Below, one piece after another: positions 24,501 through 36,082 of a stretch of 64,000 nucleotides of DNA; position 1 is the stretch's first letter; the number at the start of each line of letters is the position of its first letter. The translations under genes were made by a program, and so were the position numbers. This DNA is from Juglans regia (Eukaryota; Streptophyta; Magnoliopsida; Fagales; Juglandaceae). The DNA lies in contig NC_049911.1 in NCBI RefSeq assembly GCF_001411555.2, forward strand, positions 36,407,340 through 36,471,339, written 5' to 3'. The notes beneath the pieces are model-generated. The model worked only from the letters and a program-made list of their open reading frames with translations, was not told where the DNA came from and did no database searches.

Positions 24501-27500
24501 CTGAGGCCTTCGATTCTGATATTAGATTTTCTGGAGTTGAATCCAGCAACAGGCTACCTTCTGCAGTAGGCAAAGAAATTGTCTCCAATCTTTCCTGAAG
24601 GAAAGTAGATGTTTTGATTTGCTGGAGCACATTCAATGCCGCATCTGCCTTTGGATCTAGCCAATCTACATTGCTGTAGATCTCTTTAACTTTTGCAAAT
24701 GCTTCCACAGGAAGGCCTTCTTTCTCTTTGATACCAGGTAAATCAATTGAAATAAGAGAGGTAGCAGCATCCATCTCCGAAAGAAGAACCTTCACAAGTG
24801 GTCAGATCAAATAAGAGATTTAGAAGATGGCATAATTTGCCACTGAACACAAAGTTGTTGTACTAAACATAAAAAAAAAAAAAATTAAAAGAAAAAAAGA
24901 AAGGGAGAGATATATCTATACCTCTGCTCTAAAATCCTTGTGAAATTGATCCTTACAATTCCATAAGATGTCTATTTCGTCGCGGTTTATAATCAAGATA
25001 TTTGATTGTATAAAAGCTGTATTGAACATGGCTCGAAACATCATCTCTTCACGTTCCAGATCTTCATCCAAACTGATGCACTCAAGAACAACATCACCTT
25101 GGACGTGGCAATTAATGTCAAATTTAACAAGTTCACAATCTGCCTGCGTTATAAGTAGAAAGAACAAAAAGTCACCAGAATAATATATACGTAATTGGAA
25201 AAAAATATGCAATTTTAAACTTCCTTTCATTGGCAATGCATCTACATAGAAAACAATAAGAAACAACTATCTATACTTACTGAATGGGGGTAACAAGTGG
25301 TAGCGATCTTAACCATTGAAAATGGTAAGAAGACACGGACTTAATTGTTCTGTCATTTTAAACTTGAGAGCATCAAAGTCTTTTTTTAATAAGTAATAAA
25401 ATACCAAAAAAACAAAAAGGGAATAACTAAGGCACTTACTTTGACTAAACCTTTCCTAGCTTTAATGGAGTGCTTACATTCTAATATTTTTTTTTTAGAA
25501 GATAAAATTTACTAATGATCAATAAAAGGAAACACAAAAATTATCAAGGCAACCAAGGACTATACTTCGAAAACGAGGAAAAGATATAAAAAATTTCCTG
25601 GAAACTACAGCTTGGAAGACATAGGTGAGCTGGCATCCAGAGGTAAAGTGAATTAAAACATAAAGCCTTGAGTTCTTCCACGGTCCTTCCATTATCTTCA
25701 AAACTCCAATCATTTATTTCCCTCCATATGACATAAGTTCATATGTACTAATCTCCATCACTTAACCAGAACAGACCTATCTATAAATTCTGAAAAGATA
25801 AATTTACTATGAAATAATTTTTAAAAAATCATAGTAATAATTATAGTACTCAAAACAACAACAGCAACCAGAAAAATAAAAAACTGATAATATAACGATA
25901 TCGCATGGTGAACCATCAGGGGCAAATTTTCATTTTATTCGCTGGTTGATTCAACTAATCAGCTGACCCATAATCAGAATGATTTCCCTGCACAGACAAT
26001 TATATGAGGGCCCTATGACACTTGCATGCATTCTATCAAGAGAGGGTCCTGCATATGTTCATGTTCTTGCACACCACCCTTCAGAAAATAAAATAAGTTA
26101 AGAAAATAAAATGACACAAATATAATGAGGAATCACATTGTGGATTGAAGAACTAGCTAATTTTAAAGGGAAGATATCCTCTCCATTAGTGGCAACTATG
26201 AAATAAACCATAGGAAGCACAACCAATCCAAGTCAATAAGAAATAAATTAAATACTTAGATGGACCTGCTTGTGATGCCTAACAATTTTGCCCCTCCCTG
26301 GAGTTGAGAACAGAACTTTGGTTGTGTGATCAGCAGCCATAAAGGGATCCTGTCCATATATCCTAAATATTGGACAGCAACCACCAGCTCCATCCATTTT
26401 AGGAAGGAATCTAATAATGATGCAGTCCAGTGTAAGAGCCCTAGCCAGTGGAGGCCATTCTGAGGTGACATTTCTTCTGGAGACGTACAGAAGGTACCTC
26501 AGTTGTGAAGGCATTGAATTCAGCGGTGACATCAATTGCAAAAGTTCCCGAGGGGCTTGGTTGTAAATCATGTCCAGAGTATTTTGTTCTCCAGGGTACT
26601 GCTTCCTGTAAACCAAGAGGGCACCCAACATGAAAGCCAATACCGGCCATCCATCTCGTTCACAGTGCATCAAGAGTACATTTTGTTGCCCAAGTGACAG
26701 CCAACTTTCACTTGATCTTAAAAAGTGGTGAATCATCTCAATTGTGAGCAATGGGCAGCCTTCATAGTGACGTGGATAATCCATCACTGTCATATCATAC
26801 TCAGACAATATGTTAGCAATCTGGCTCTGCTTCTCTCCTTCTCGAAAGTTGAAGACCATGAATGAAGCATCAGGTAAGTGTCCACGGAGTTGACGTACTA
26901 TTCCTCCTATGTAGACTTTATATCCATCTTCTTCCCAAGTATCCATGGTGAAACAGCAGTCAAAGACTACACACGCAAACATCATGATCAAAGCCATTCA
27001 AGTAAAATGTTCTATAAATTATTTTTACAGCATGAAAATTATCAGCATAAGTTTTATATCCAATACATGTGTTTCCTCCAAAACCTACATAATAAGGCAA
27101 CAAGTAAAGGGTATGCACCCATTTCATTTCTCTTTTTATATCTTCTGAAAACCAAGATTTATAGAATAGAAAAACTTGACTAAATGAAAATCTTAAACAC
27201 AAACACATATATCTATACTTATATATATGTATCCATATATAGTAACATATGCTGTGAACAAATAAATAAATGCATATGTAAATATATGTGCACGTAGTTA
27301 TGTGGCATTCATTGCAATACGATCCTTGGGAAAATATAACATGTCCAAAATCTGTCAGAGGTCACAAACCACCACCAAGGACTTTCCTATAATGAATTAA
27401 GGGAAAATTTGAAACATAAGAATGATTCAAAAATTGGCAATACTTCTTGATTGGGTTTCACTCAAAAACTTTATGAGTCAAGTTGTGAAAAGAAATTATT

Positions 27501-28809
27501 TATATTTCTGGACTGAATATAATTACTTATCAAAAAAGTATTTCCGGATATAATTTACCAGCCAGTCATAGCTTTGGTTATGAACACTGACAATCCGACA
27601 TGCATTGAGCTAGGTTCCACCAGTTTCAATTGAATGAGTTCATATAATATTTTTCTATATCTTTTCTGCAAACATCGCTTACCTCAACAAGCAATTACTA
27701 CAGCGTGGGTAAATATTTGTACTTTCTACCTTTTGTCATCACCCTCAAAGAAGGTCAGTAGATGGCAACAATTTATTTATTTATCTATTTATTTCTCCTC
27801 CCAAAAATTTTCTCGCGAAATATTAGCCGACAGAGATATACTAGAGTCGTGACAGACTTGTTCATTGACAGACCCATTTCCACCAGAACAAACTATGCCT
27901 CCAGAACAACCAGAATTTATTATGGAAGGATGATGAATAAGAACATATACCGTCTGGGAGGAAAGAGTCCTTATGATTTGTAATGATTCAAAGTGTTCCA
28001 ATTGTGACATTGACCAATCCATTTGCTGTACAAACCTATATTTTGGATCTAACTTGAGCTTTAATTGGATCGTTACAAATGGTTTCAAAAACAATCTCAG
28101 TTAGAAATGTCAAATGTGCATTTCAGCTGTACCACCTACAACATAATGGCCTAACAACAACATCAAGATTTAAGGAGGATAATGTAAAATCTCGGATTCA
28201 GTATGGGGGTGTGGTGAATGGGATCCTACATTGTACAGAAGGGAGAAGCCATTGCGATTTATAATGATTCCAATGAATTCAAATGGTAATATTGACTAGT
28301 CTTTTCAAGGTACGATATAGACGTGACACATTTAGTCGATACAGCCTCAGTACTACATAGTTCATTGTCAAAAGAGGTTACTTCTATATCACCTACATTT
28401 TTAGTTCTTCCAACATATAACGTGTGGTATATAGACCACCAAACATAGACAAAATGCTAATAAAACATTGAGCACATTGAGAACTCTCGATCCTACTGAA
28501 AATTGTGTGTAAAACAATAAAGAACCCATTATTTTATATCCAGGGAACATATACTGTAATGTCCAGGGGTACTACTATCAACACCAATGATGCAAATTCA
28601 CAGGATTGAAACTAAATAATAAGAATTTAACAGAAACACATTAATCACAAGTCCCATTATTTCTATCTTTTCTCGACGCATTAATCTTCAGCCCTCAAAT
28701 GACCAAACTTCATATAAACTACCGAAAGAAACATACCATAAACCCTTTCAGAGATCTCGAAAAGCCCGTCGGGTGGCTTCCGATAAAAGAACTTACGGAA
28801 CAACGTCAT
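15558..28809 (-). CDS. Class II formin with PTEN-like domain (FH1-FH2)
   Basis: Seventeen exons join in frame to 1,280 residues: 28737-28809, 26266-26966, 24922-25143, 23108-24789, 22868-22997, 21585-21656, 21017-21115, 20828-20869, 20382-20462, 20235-20285, 20057-20138, 19252-19346, 18461-18532, 18226-18342, 16469-16537, 16303-16369, 15558-15745 (minus strand). Residues 1-190 are the PTEN-like phosphatase fold, about 190-330 a C2 domain, 560-840 an FH1 region with many Pro runs, and about 860-1240 the FH2 domain, including GNALN and GFRLDSLLKL. Plant class II formins nucleate and bundle actin and contact microtubules; the PTEN-C2 head binds membranes. The P-loop reads HCERDGWP (125-132), so the Gly and Arg of HCxxGxxR are absent and phosphatase activity is unlikely. 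The intron after 20,235 is GC-AG, and the donor at 26,265 (GTCCAT) is weak; both were chosen because they alone keep the family sequence. The start MTLFRKFFYRKPPDGL is the standard class II opening. Confidence 0.92.
18670..18684. repeat. Poly-G tract in formin intron
   Basis: A run of about 15 G on the plus strand (poly-C in the formin transcript) lies in the intron between exons 12 and 13. It is a polymorphic and sequencing-error-prone site; no function is implied. Confidence 0.85.
21708..22270 (+). mobile_element. Ty1/Copia remnant in formin intron 5
   Basis: The plus strand encodes, with frame breaks, the end of a Copia RNase H: TKHIEIGCHFIQ near 21,715 and TSEDRLADMFTKSLGRNRL near 21,795-21,855, followed by a polypurine tract ttgagggggag (21,955-21,966) and an LTR start TGCTAAGG. 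Copia elements have this order of RNase H end, polypurine tract and 3' LTR. The rest of the element is missing, and the LTR end cannot be fixed, so 22,270 is a guess. It is antisense to the formin. Confidence 0.75.
25482..25740 (-). mobile_element. L1-type LINE 3' fragment in formin intron 2
   Basis: On the minus strand the translation reads WREINDWSFEDNGRTVEELKA and continues toward a LYLWMPA-like end, the typical C-terminal tail of plant L1 reverse transcriptase proteins after the zinc-binding region. A T-run at 25,488-25,497 on the plus strand is the reversed poly-A tail. It is 5'-truncated and in the same orientation as the formin. A second T-rich LINE-tail-like sequence (tttttttaataagtaata) starts at 25,381. 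Confidence 0.65.
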
Positions 28810-29458
28810 GGTGTTTCAAGATTCAAAAGAATACCCAACCGGGAACACCTAGAAACGCTCTAATACAACACTCGTTGCAGGAAAGCAACCCCATTTCAGC
28901 TGAAATACGCAGATCACAGGAACCCCACAAAACATAATTTGAGAATGGTCATGATGGTATTGAAGAGAGTGTATATTCAGGAACCAGTGGTATGGATCTT
29001 GCTGAGTCTGGAAGGAACACTTTCTGGGTATTCTTGTTGTCGTTGTCTTCGCAGTCACACTTAGTCCGTGTCGGAGAGACTTGGCTTTCAATCAAGGCAG
29101 TTAGAGAGAGAGGGAAAGTTAGATTACAGAGAGAGAGAAGAGAAGAGAGATTGGACATATTCTTACGTTATATATTAGTCACAAGAAGAGTAAGGAATGG
29201 TGGTTGTTAGAGAGGAATTAAGGAGTCCAAGGATCTGAGGTTTGTCTGCGCGACTGCGTCTGTGTTTGTGCGTCTGTGACTCTGTACATGTGCTTTAAGA
29301 AGAAAGACAAAGATTGATGATGACGATATGGCACGTGTGCGCGCTCCTTATCAAGAACAAAAAATTAACGTTCATAAATAATAAAGATGAGACGTGCTAC
29401 ACGGGGGTGTATGGCTCCAAAAAGATTATCTGGTCTTTTTTATTTTTTTTTATTTTAA
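28810..29458 (-). promoter_or_regulatory. Formin 5' UTR and promoter region
   Basis: The sequence upstream of the formin start is CT-rich on the coding strand (gagaga runs on the plus strand at 29,100-29,150), common in plant 5' leaders. A CACGTG G-box core occurs near 29,330. I cannot place the transcription start. The region ends where the duplicated segment begins. Confidence 0.4.
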
Positions 29459-29466
29459 AAAAAAAA

Positions 29467-32002
29467 TCAAAATATCATTAAAAAATATTTTGAATGCAGA
29501 ATAATATGTGCATCTTAAAAAAATGTGCATCTTAAAATTAGTTGAAATATTATTTTTGAAAATTCGATACCAATAAAAAAAATTAAAAAGAATGTAGAAC
29601 CAGCATTTGTTGTAATTGGTCAGATTAAATACAACTATTATGGGTATAAGAAATCACGTAAAATAAATTTATAAATTGATATAATTTTATATAATATGTT
29701 AGATCTATTTTATAATAAAATATATTTATAATCTAACATATTATATCAAATTATATCCATTTATGAATTTAAATTCTCTTTATAACTCCAAATGCATTAT
29801 TTTAGTTTAAACAAATTTTATTCATCTTTCCACACACCACACTTTTTTATTTATTAATATTACTAAAATGTTTGGTATATGAATAATAAGTAGAATAATT
29901 CAATAAGAAGAATAAAATTTAAAAAAAATATATAATATATGATGTATGAATGATAAGTAGCAAATCTCTTTAATTTATAATATCATATTTAATATGAAAA
30001 TGTTTCAAAATATATTCAATCATGAATATAAATTTATTTAATAATGAATCATAACAGTTTTCTTTGAAAAAAAAATCTTTTTATAGTTAAAATATTTATT
30101 TAAATAAAATAAGCGAAAAAAAATTGAAAATAGAGGTGAAAAAGGTCCAAAAAGCCCTCACTTTATTGATGGGGGATATTTTGATCCCTTTGTTGACCAA
30201 TCAAGGCCGCACTGAGACTGAGATTGAGAACACCAACTGAAAACTCTCTAACCCCACTGACCAGTTAGTGTGCAATGAGGACTGGCCTGCAAGCTACTCG
30301 TCACCAAGGCAGGACGAGATAGAAGTCAACAACTTGTATTTGAGGATAAGAAATTTGACGCTTAAATTATGAAATTAGATATTGATGACATGAATACAAT
30401 GCAACGACATTATTTTTAAAGTCTTCATAATGAAATTTACGAGATTTTAAAGAATAAATTTACAATTATATCCACAAGTGATAACCCATCAATATCTTTT
30501 GGAGGTGTGTCACCTTTCGTCCAACTTATGTTGATGTTGTAATTAACATTAATAGATATTTAATGCAAAGTTTTGAATATCGTTTCGATTGAAATATTAA
30601 AATGAAATATTTTGATATTAATACTGTTTTGGAATATTTTATATATGAATAATAAATTATATATATATAAACTATATTCCAAATTTTAATTATAAAAACT
30701 ATAAATTATTATTATATATATTATTAAAATTAAAAGGAAAGTCCCCAAAAGCCTCACCCCTTGTGTTTCTTAGATTCCTATAAGATTTTGCAGGCGTGTG
30801 TGGATGCAATATTATATACTCTATTAAAACTTGTTTATTTTTTCGATTAATTTAAAAAAATAATGATTTATATAAAAATTTTTGTGCATGCTTTGGTATG
30901 AAAGGACTCAACACAAGCTTTTTATCAAGTTTGACGATATGAGCTATTTAAAAGGTTTGACGGTCTAATATGAGGTTATGCAAAAAATCGAAAAGCCCTT
31001 CATTTCGAGTCCAACTTTACATAAAAATCCTTGTCAGTAACTTTAATTACAAAATTGCCATGCCACTGGGTTTTACATACCGGACCGAAATTTGCATGCT
31101 AGACGAAACATCTGAATCCGACCGAACGCATCGAAATGGCTGGTGTTTGACCTGGTATGAAACGTAGACCTCCCCCATGCCGAAACTGTTCCGGCACGAT
31201 AAATTCCGATCGTTACAGTACGATATTTAAAACTCTAGTTTTAACTTTAACATACAATTTGTCTAATTTAGTGCCTGCTCTGCCACGGGCGATATAAATA
31301 AATGTGGTTGGACAATAATTATGTGACCATATGTTGTTTAGTTTTGTGATTGAGTATTGTTTTTATTTTTGGTGATGTGTTTAAATGTTATGAACAAAAT
31401 GTAACATTTTGTGATTACCCATAGTTTAGTATGAGTTTGTGTTGAAAATATAAGACCAGACATGCTGATTTTGTGATTGCCCATAGTTCAATCTCTATTG
31501 ATTGTCTTTGTTTTTTATTTTTGGTGATACACAGTGTTTTAATTACATGTCGTGGATTGTAACACTGTTGCTACATCTGAGTGGATTTGCTATTCATGAA
31601 AGCTTGGACTTGTTTCATGCATCTGCTATTCTATTAAGAAAAATGCTACTTGCAAGCGCATGGTGTAAACGGCTTGCAACCACACCAGTGCTTTCATTTT
31701 TCCTTCTCTCTTAATTTCATTTTATCTCTCTTTATAAATTTTCAGTTGTAATCCCTCCCTTTCCTTGCCTCCAATCGATCGACCGATCCATCTCCTTTCT
31801 CCTTCAACCGACCTCTCCCTCTCTCTTTCTCTCTCTCCATTTCCTTTCTCTCTCCCTCCTCGTATAAGTAGATAGCCACCATTCTAAACAAACTTCAATT
31901 ACTATTTTTCTTTCTTCTTTTTTGGTATTTCTTTGTTTGCATTTGCGCGGATAGTAACTAAAAGACTGGATTAAGGAAACAATCCCTCTTTAGTCTTTCC
32001 CT
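29467..32002. other. Non-genic left part of copy A
   Basis: AT-rich sequence with degenerate transposon-like pieces: a near-repeat of ttttgtgatt...ttttatttttggtgat at about 31,336 and 31,470, and a CG-bearing patch near 31,150-31,230 (gaaactgttccggcac, tacgatatttaaaac) typical of decayed elements. A 70-codon ORF at 31,502-31,714 is conserved in copy B but resembles nothing I know. Near 31,946 CGCGGATA is one base from the plant histone octamer CGCGGATC; copy B has CGCAGATA. Confidence 0.5.
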
Positions 32003-32077
32003 ATGGATCCTTACCAGTTAGCTGTGACGCAGCTTGCGGATTATAGTGTGCGATTCAGATCCCTCGTTGACCAATAA
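32003..32077 (+). other. 24-codon upstream ORF overlapping H4 start
   Basis: An ORF beginning MDPYQLAVTQLADYS ends in TAA whose last base is the first base of the H4 ATG (TAATG). The same ORF with the same overlap exists in copy B at 43,508-43,582, with two residue changes near the start. A canonical H4 gene has no such ORF. It may be the start of another gene fused to the H4 fragment. I do not recognise the protein. Confidence 0.45.
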
Positions 32078-32388
32078 TGTCGAGCCATGGCAAGGGAGGC
32101 AAAGGGCTTGGAAAAGGTGGAGCTAAGCGACACCGCAATGTCCTGCGCGACAACATCCAGGGCATCACCAAGCTTGCAATTCGGCGCTTGGCCCGCAGAG
32201 GAGGCGTAAAGCACATAAGCGGCCTCATCTACGAGGAGACTCGTGGAGTACTCAAAATCTTCATGGAGAACGTGATTAGAGACGCTGTTACCTACACAGA
32301 GCACGCTCTTCGCAAGACTGTGACTACTAGGGACGTGGTCTACGCGCTTAAGAGGCAGGGCTGGACTTTGCACAGGTTTGGTGGTTAG
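32077..32388 (+). CDS. Histone H4-like, divergent (probable pseudogene)
   Basis: The frame is intact and has the exact 103-codon length of H4, without introns, as in plant H4 genes. Compared with the almost invariant plant H4 (numbering without Met), it has G2S, R3H, K20N, P32L, R45H, L62M, R77L, A83T, M84R, R95W, Y98H and G99R. H4 tolerates almost no change, so relaxed selection is likely. Several changes (R3H, R45H, R95W) are what methylated-CpG decay gives. R45H equals a known yeast SIN allele site, and K20 and R3 are modification sites. Acetylatable K5, K8, K12 and K16 remain. Copy B is frameshifted. If translated, the product would be a nucleosomal variant, but I favour a decaying duplicate. 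Confidence 0.75.
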   Translation: MSSHGKGGKGLGKGGAKRHRNVLRDNIQGITKLAIRRLARRGGVKHISGLIYEETRGVLKIFMENVIRDAVTYTEHALRKTVTTRDVVYALKRQGWTLHRFGG

Positions 32389-32761
32389 GGTTTGAGGTTC
32401 AAGTCTTGCTGTATGAATGGAAAATTTATAGGTTTTCGTGGTCGATTTGGTAGTTAGAATCTTGTTGCTTAACTCCATTGCAAAATGAAGTATTGTGCCA
32501 TTATAGATAGTTCTGGAATCAATCTTGTAGTGCATTGAGTGGTTTATTGGATTTGTGATAACGGTTTGAAAATTACGCAAAACATTACCTTTTTCAAAAC
32601 TATTTTGTGGAAAAAAAAAACCTAAAAGTCTGGATTTTGTTTTGCTTTCTAACATTTTGGTATTTAGCATCGGATTTAAGGGAGTGAATGCAAACTCAAG
32701 GTCTCACTCCTTAGTCTCCTCTAACCTCTCCCCCTGCCCCCTCCTTTTCGTCTCGATCGAA

Positions 32762-33366
32762 ATGGCTGCTACAGTTACGTCAGTCTTCATGGCCTTGTCA
32801 ATGGCTGACTCATCTTGCGTAACCACCTTTCCCTCACTCTTTACCACCACCACAAAAAACCCATATCAGATTCTCTCTATACCCTCCAAACCTATCAAGC
32901 TTAACCTCTCGCGCTCTCACTCTTCACTTTTTTCCCCATGTCTCTCCTTCAAAACAAGACCCAATCTTCCTCCATAGCTACCTTTGTAGTCCAGACCTCA
33001 GACTGAGCTCAACAAGAAGAAGAAAGCAACACCATCACCATTGACACCGAGGACCGTGTTTTGGGTTGGGAAGCTGAGGGAGAGGATTTGGTCATTGAGG
33101 GCGTCGAAGCGGAGGCAAAGAGTAGTGATGATGGGGTTTTTAAGGAGATAGAATAACAAGAAGACTGGTTTGTATAACCTTCAGAAGAAGCAAAAGTTTT
33201 TGTTGGAAATTTGCCTTGTGACGTTGATAATCAGAAATTGGCTATGCTTTTCGAGCAGGCCGGGACGATGGAGATTGTCGAGGTTATTTACAATAGGGAG
33301 ACTGACTAGAGTCGTGGGTTTGGGTTTGTGACGTTGAACACTGTTGAAGAAGCTGAAAAGAGAGAG
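32762..33366 (+). pseudogene. Chloroplast RNA-binding protein (cp31 type), 5' fragment
   Basis: The start MAATVTSVFMALSMADSSC, with a Ser-rich transit-peptide-like leader, the acidic TITIDTEDRVLGWEAEGED linker and the first RRM with KVFVGNLP (RNP2-like) and RGFGFVT (RNP1) identify a 28-31 kDa chloroplast ribonucleoprotein, which in working form has two RRMs and stabilises or edits plastid RNA. Here a stop and frameshift follow LPP near 32,977, further stops occur near 33,156-33,177, and a TAG interrupts just before SRGFGF at about 33,306. The match ends at AEKRE, where family genes have an intron, so only the first exon is present. Confidence 0.8.
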
Positions 33367-35160
33367 GTATTGTTTATTTTTATTTTTTATTTTTATTCCA
33401 CGTAAGATCCCGATTACCTGCCGCTTGCACACCCCGCTTGTATCCAACATAACTATTCTATTAATGGAAAGGTAGTGAAAGCCACTAGATGAAATTTAAG
33501 CACTTTTTTTCTTGACAAATACCCATTACCACACTAGTTCAAAATAACTGGATTTTGTCGGGCAAGGAAATGAAATCTTATTATTGGTATAATAATAAAA
33601 TATGATAACAAATAAATTAGAAACAAATAATATTATTAAATTAATAATAATCAATATGAATTTTGAGTGGAATAACCAAATGTAAAATCATTTGGTATTA
33701 TCCAAATTATGATTTTGTATTTACATAATCCAATAAGAATGCTCTGCTCTTGATTCTATTCTAGATGTGTCTTCAAATAAAAGATTATCGTCCACTATAC
33801 ACTATAACACCATAACATTAAGCTAACGCCATTAGCTCAACATTTAACTAAGAGCATTGGCAATGATCTAGACATTGCCAAATTCAAATTTTAGCTATAG
33901 CTTTAAATTTTGGTTAGGTGAATCCACATTGGAGTAGTCATCTTAAAGTCAAAATAATAATATAATATTATATATTTGAATAATATTTTATAATTTTTTT
34001 ATTTTATAAATACACTTCATATATTAATTAATAATTAAATTTTTACTTAAAATTATTATTTCTCAACTATTTTCTTCCTAAATCTAATTATTCAACAAAC
34101 ACATACAAACCAAACTTTATTTCAGCTTAAAATATAAATAAAAACAATAATTCCAATTCTCAAACCTATTGGGAAATATATAAATAAAAAAATAAGGAGA
34201 AAATAAAAATATCCAAAAAATAAAGAAAAAAAATGCACAGAATGCACATAAGTGGAAAACATTTACTGCGAGAGAGAAAAGAGTGAGAGAAAGAGAGAGG
34301 GATGATTGGTGGAAAATATTAAAATAATTGTTTGATCTGTGAATAGTCACTCTGCAAATATGACTAGCCCCCTTAATTTACTGCAGCTCATATATTGAGT
34401 TTTAATAATTTGGCTAGTTTAATGTAGATGATTTTTCTTATACGTAGCCAAAATATAAAGATATATTGATATTTGATTAGTCCAATATCAATGTTCTAAC
34501 ACTGTTAACTTAGATTATCGATATGAAAAGGAAAAAAATCATCGCCAAAATGTAATAAGTGCAATTCAATGATTCAATAACTACAAAGTTGGCGGTCAGA
34601 ATCATTACTCTCCGTTTTGTTGTTTGTTCACCAATTCAAACGAGTATTACAAATAGAAAGAAAGAGGGAGTTGGAGAAAAAAACAAAATTATTTTTTAAT
34701 TTTTGTTGCCGATAAATCATTATTGGCGTCGGCATTTATGATAGGTTTACTACTTTTTTTTAATTAATAATCAAAGAAATAACTATTAGTTAAGTTGTAT
34801 ATATATTTTTTATTTTTAATAATTAAGAATGTTAAAAAATTATTTTAAAAAAATAAAAAATAAAAAATTTAAATACACTATAGAATAATAAAATAAGAGA
34901 GAATAACCATATCATTACCCTCTGTTTTGGGACAAATGTTTGGAATTCCCAAGGGAATTTCTCATTCTGGATGCATCCTAATTTTTCAATGCAAAAGATA
35001 TAATGAAAAATGCTTTTTAGCTTCCTTAAAATTATTGTTCGAATATTTTAATTTTTTTTAATTTTTGAATTTTATACTTAATTATTAAATAAGTGTGAAG
35101 TTATATAATTTTTTTAATAATTAAGAATATTAAAAAATTAGAACAATAAATTTACGACTA

Positions 35161-35359
35161 GTTTGGATTCAAAGATAATATAAAATAATTTTAGATGAAA
35201 AATGAATATTAAAAAATATATTATTATAATATTATTTTTTAATATTATTATATTAAAATTTAAAAAATTTGAATTGAAATTTGAAAATTTTAAATTATTT
35301 ATTATATTTTATATAAAAATTTTAAAAAATTATAACGATGAAAATTTTCGAATCCAAAC
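35161..35359. mobile_element. MITE with perfect 10-bp TIR
   Basis: gtttggattc at the left and gaatccaaac at the right are exact inverted repeats bounding 199 bp of A/T-rich sequence. It shares the inner block ttaaattatttattatattttatataaaaatttt with other MITEs in the window. The copy B counterpart is 46,732-46,930. Confidence 0.75.
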
Positions 35360-35368
35360 GAAGGCAAG

Positions 35369-35594
35369 ACAAGTTTAGGAGTGGGATGAAACATAAAATT
35401 CTCATATCATATCATATCATCTCATCATTACACATTTTTTAAATTTTTATATAAAATAAAATAAACAATTCAATTTTTTCAAATTTCAATTCATATTTTT
35501 TAAATCTCAAAATAATAATATTATTAAAACATAATATTTAAACTCTCAAATAAAATACAAAATTCTCATCATACTCCAAACCTACCCTTAAACT
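35369..35594. mobile_element. MITE, AT-rich foldback family
   Basis: Left end caagtttaggagtgggatga pairs imperfectly with the complement of the right end (gtttaagggtaggtttggag). It carries a short tandem of atcat (catatcatatcatatcatc). It starts about 10 bp after the previous MITE. Confidence 0.6.
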
Positions 35595-35718
35595 AACGAT
35601 CTAGTAAATGATCGGCGGGCCGTCCATTGGTGAAAAATGCTACTTAGCCCAGAGAGAGAGAGAAATGGTGCCGACTCCAAGGGTCGCAAAAGCTCTCTCT
35701 CTCCCCATAAAATTTTGG

Positions 35719-35888
35719 TTATATTTGAATATTGAAGTGAGTTGAGTTGAGATAATAAAATATTGTTAGAATATTATTTTTTAATATTATTATTATTTTA
35801 AAAATTAAAAAAATTAAATTATTTATTATATTTTATATTAAAATTTTAAAAAATTATAATAATGAGTTGAGATGAGTTAACTAAATGA
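35719..35888. mobile_element. MITE, AT-rich foldback family
   Basis: gtgagttgagttgagataat on the left and aatgagttgagatgagttaac on the right flank the same AT-rich core as the other family members. It lies just upstream of the probable POLAR-like leader. Confidence 0.5.
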
Positions 35889-36082
35889 ACATTTTCCCTC
35901 CAATTTCTAATTTCTGTCGGCTATTCAAAACGCGCCCACTCTCTCTCTCACCCCCCCCGCTCTCTCTCGCTCTCTCTCCCAACTGCGGCAGCAGTCACTT
36001 CTCCCTCTCTCATCGCAATTAATTCCCAGTCTGTCCCGCCTCACCCTCTGCAACGCGGAGTAACACCGATCCCTATCCCGAG

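Larger units (their letters stand above)
33367..36082. other. MITE-rich spacer upstream of POLAR-like copy A
   Basis: AT-rich intergenic sequence with at least three foldback elements (35,161-35,359, 35,369-35,594, 35,719-35,888). The final 150 bp are CT-rich (ctctctctcaccccccccgctctctctc) and probably make up the POLAR-like leader. No other gene is seen. Confidence 0.55.

Noticed and set aside
31502..31714. 70-codon ORF conserved in both duplicated copies (second at 43,007-43,219)
   Set aside because: Conservation is explained by the duplication itself; the sequence resembles no protein I know and lies in decayed transposon-like DNA.
32077..32388. Ordinary functional histone H4 gene
   Set aside because: About twelve replacements in a nearly invariant protein and a frameshifted sister copy argue against normal function.
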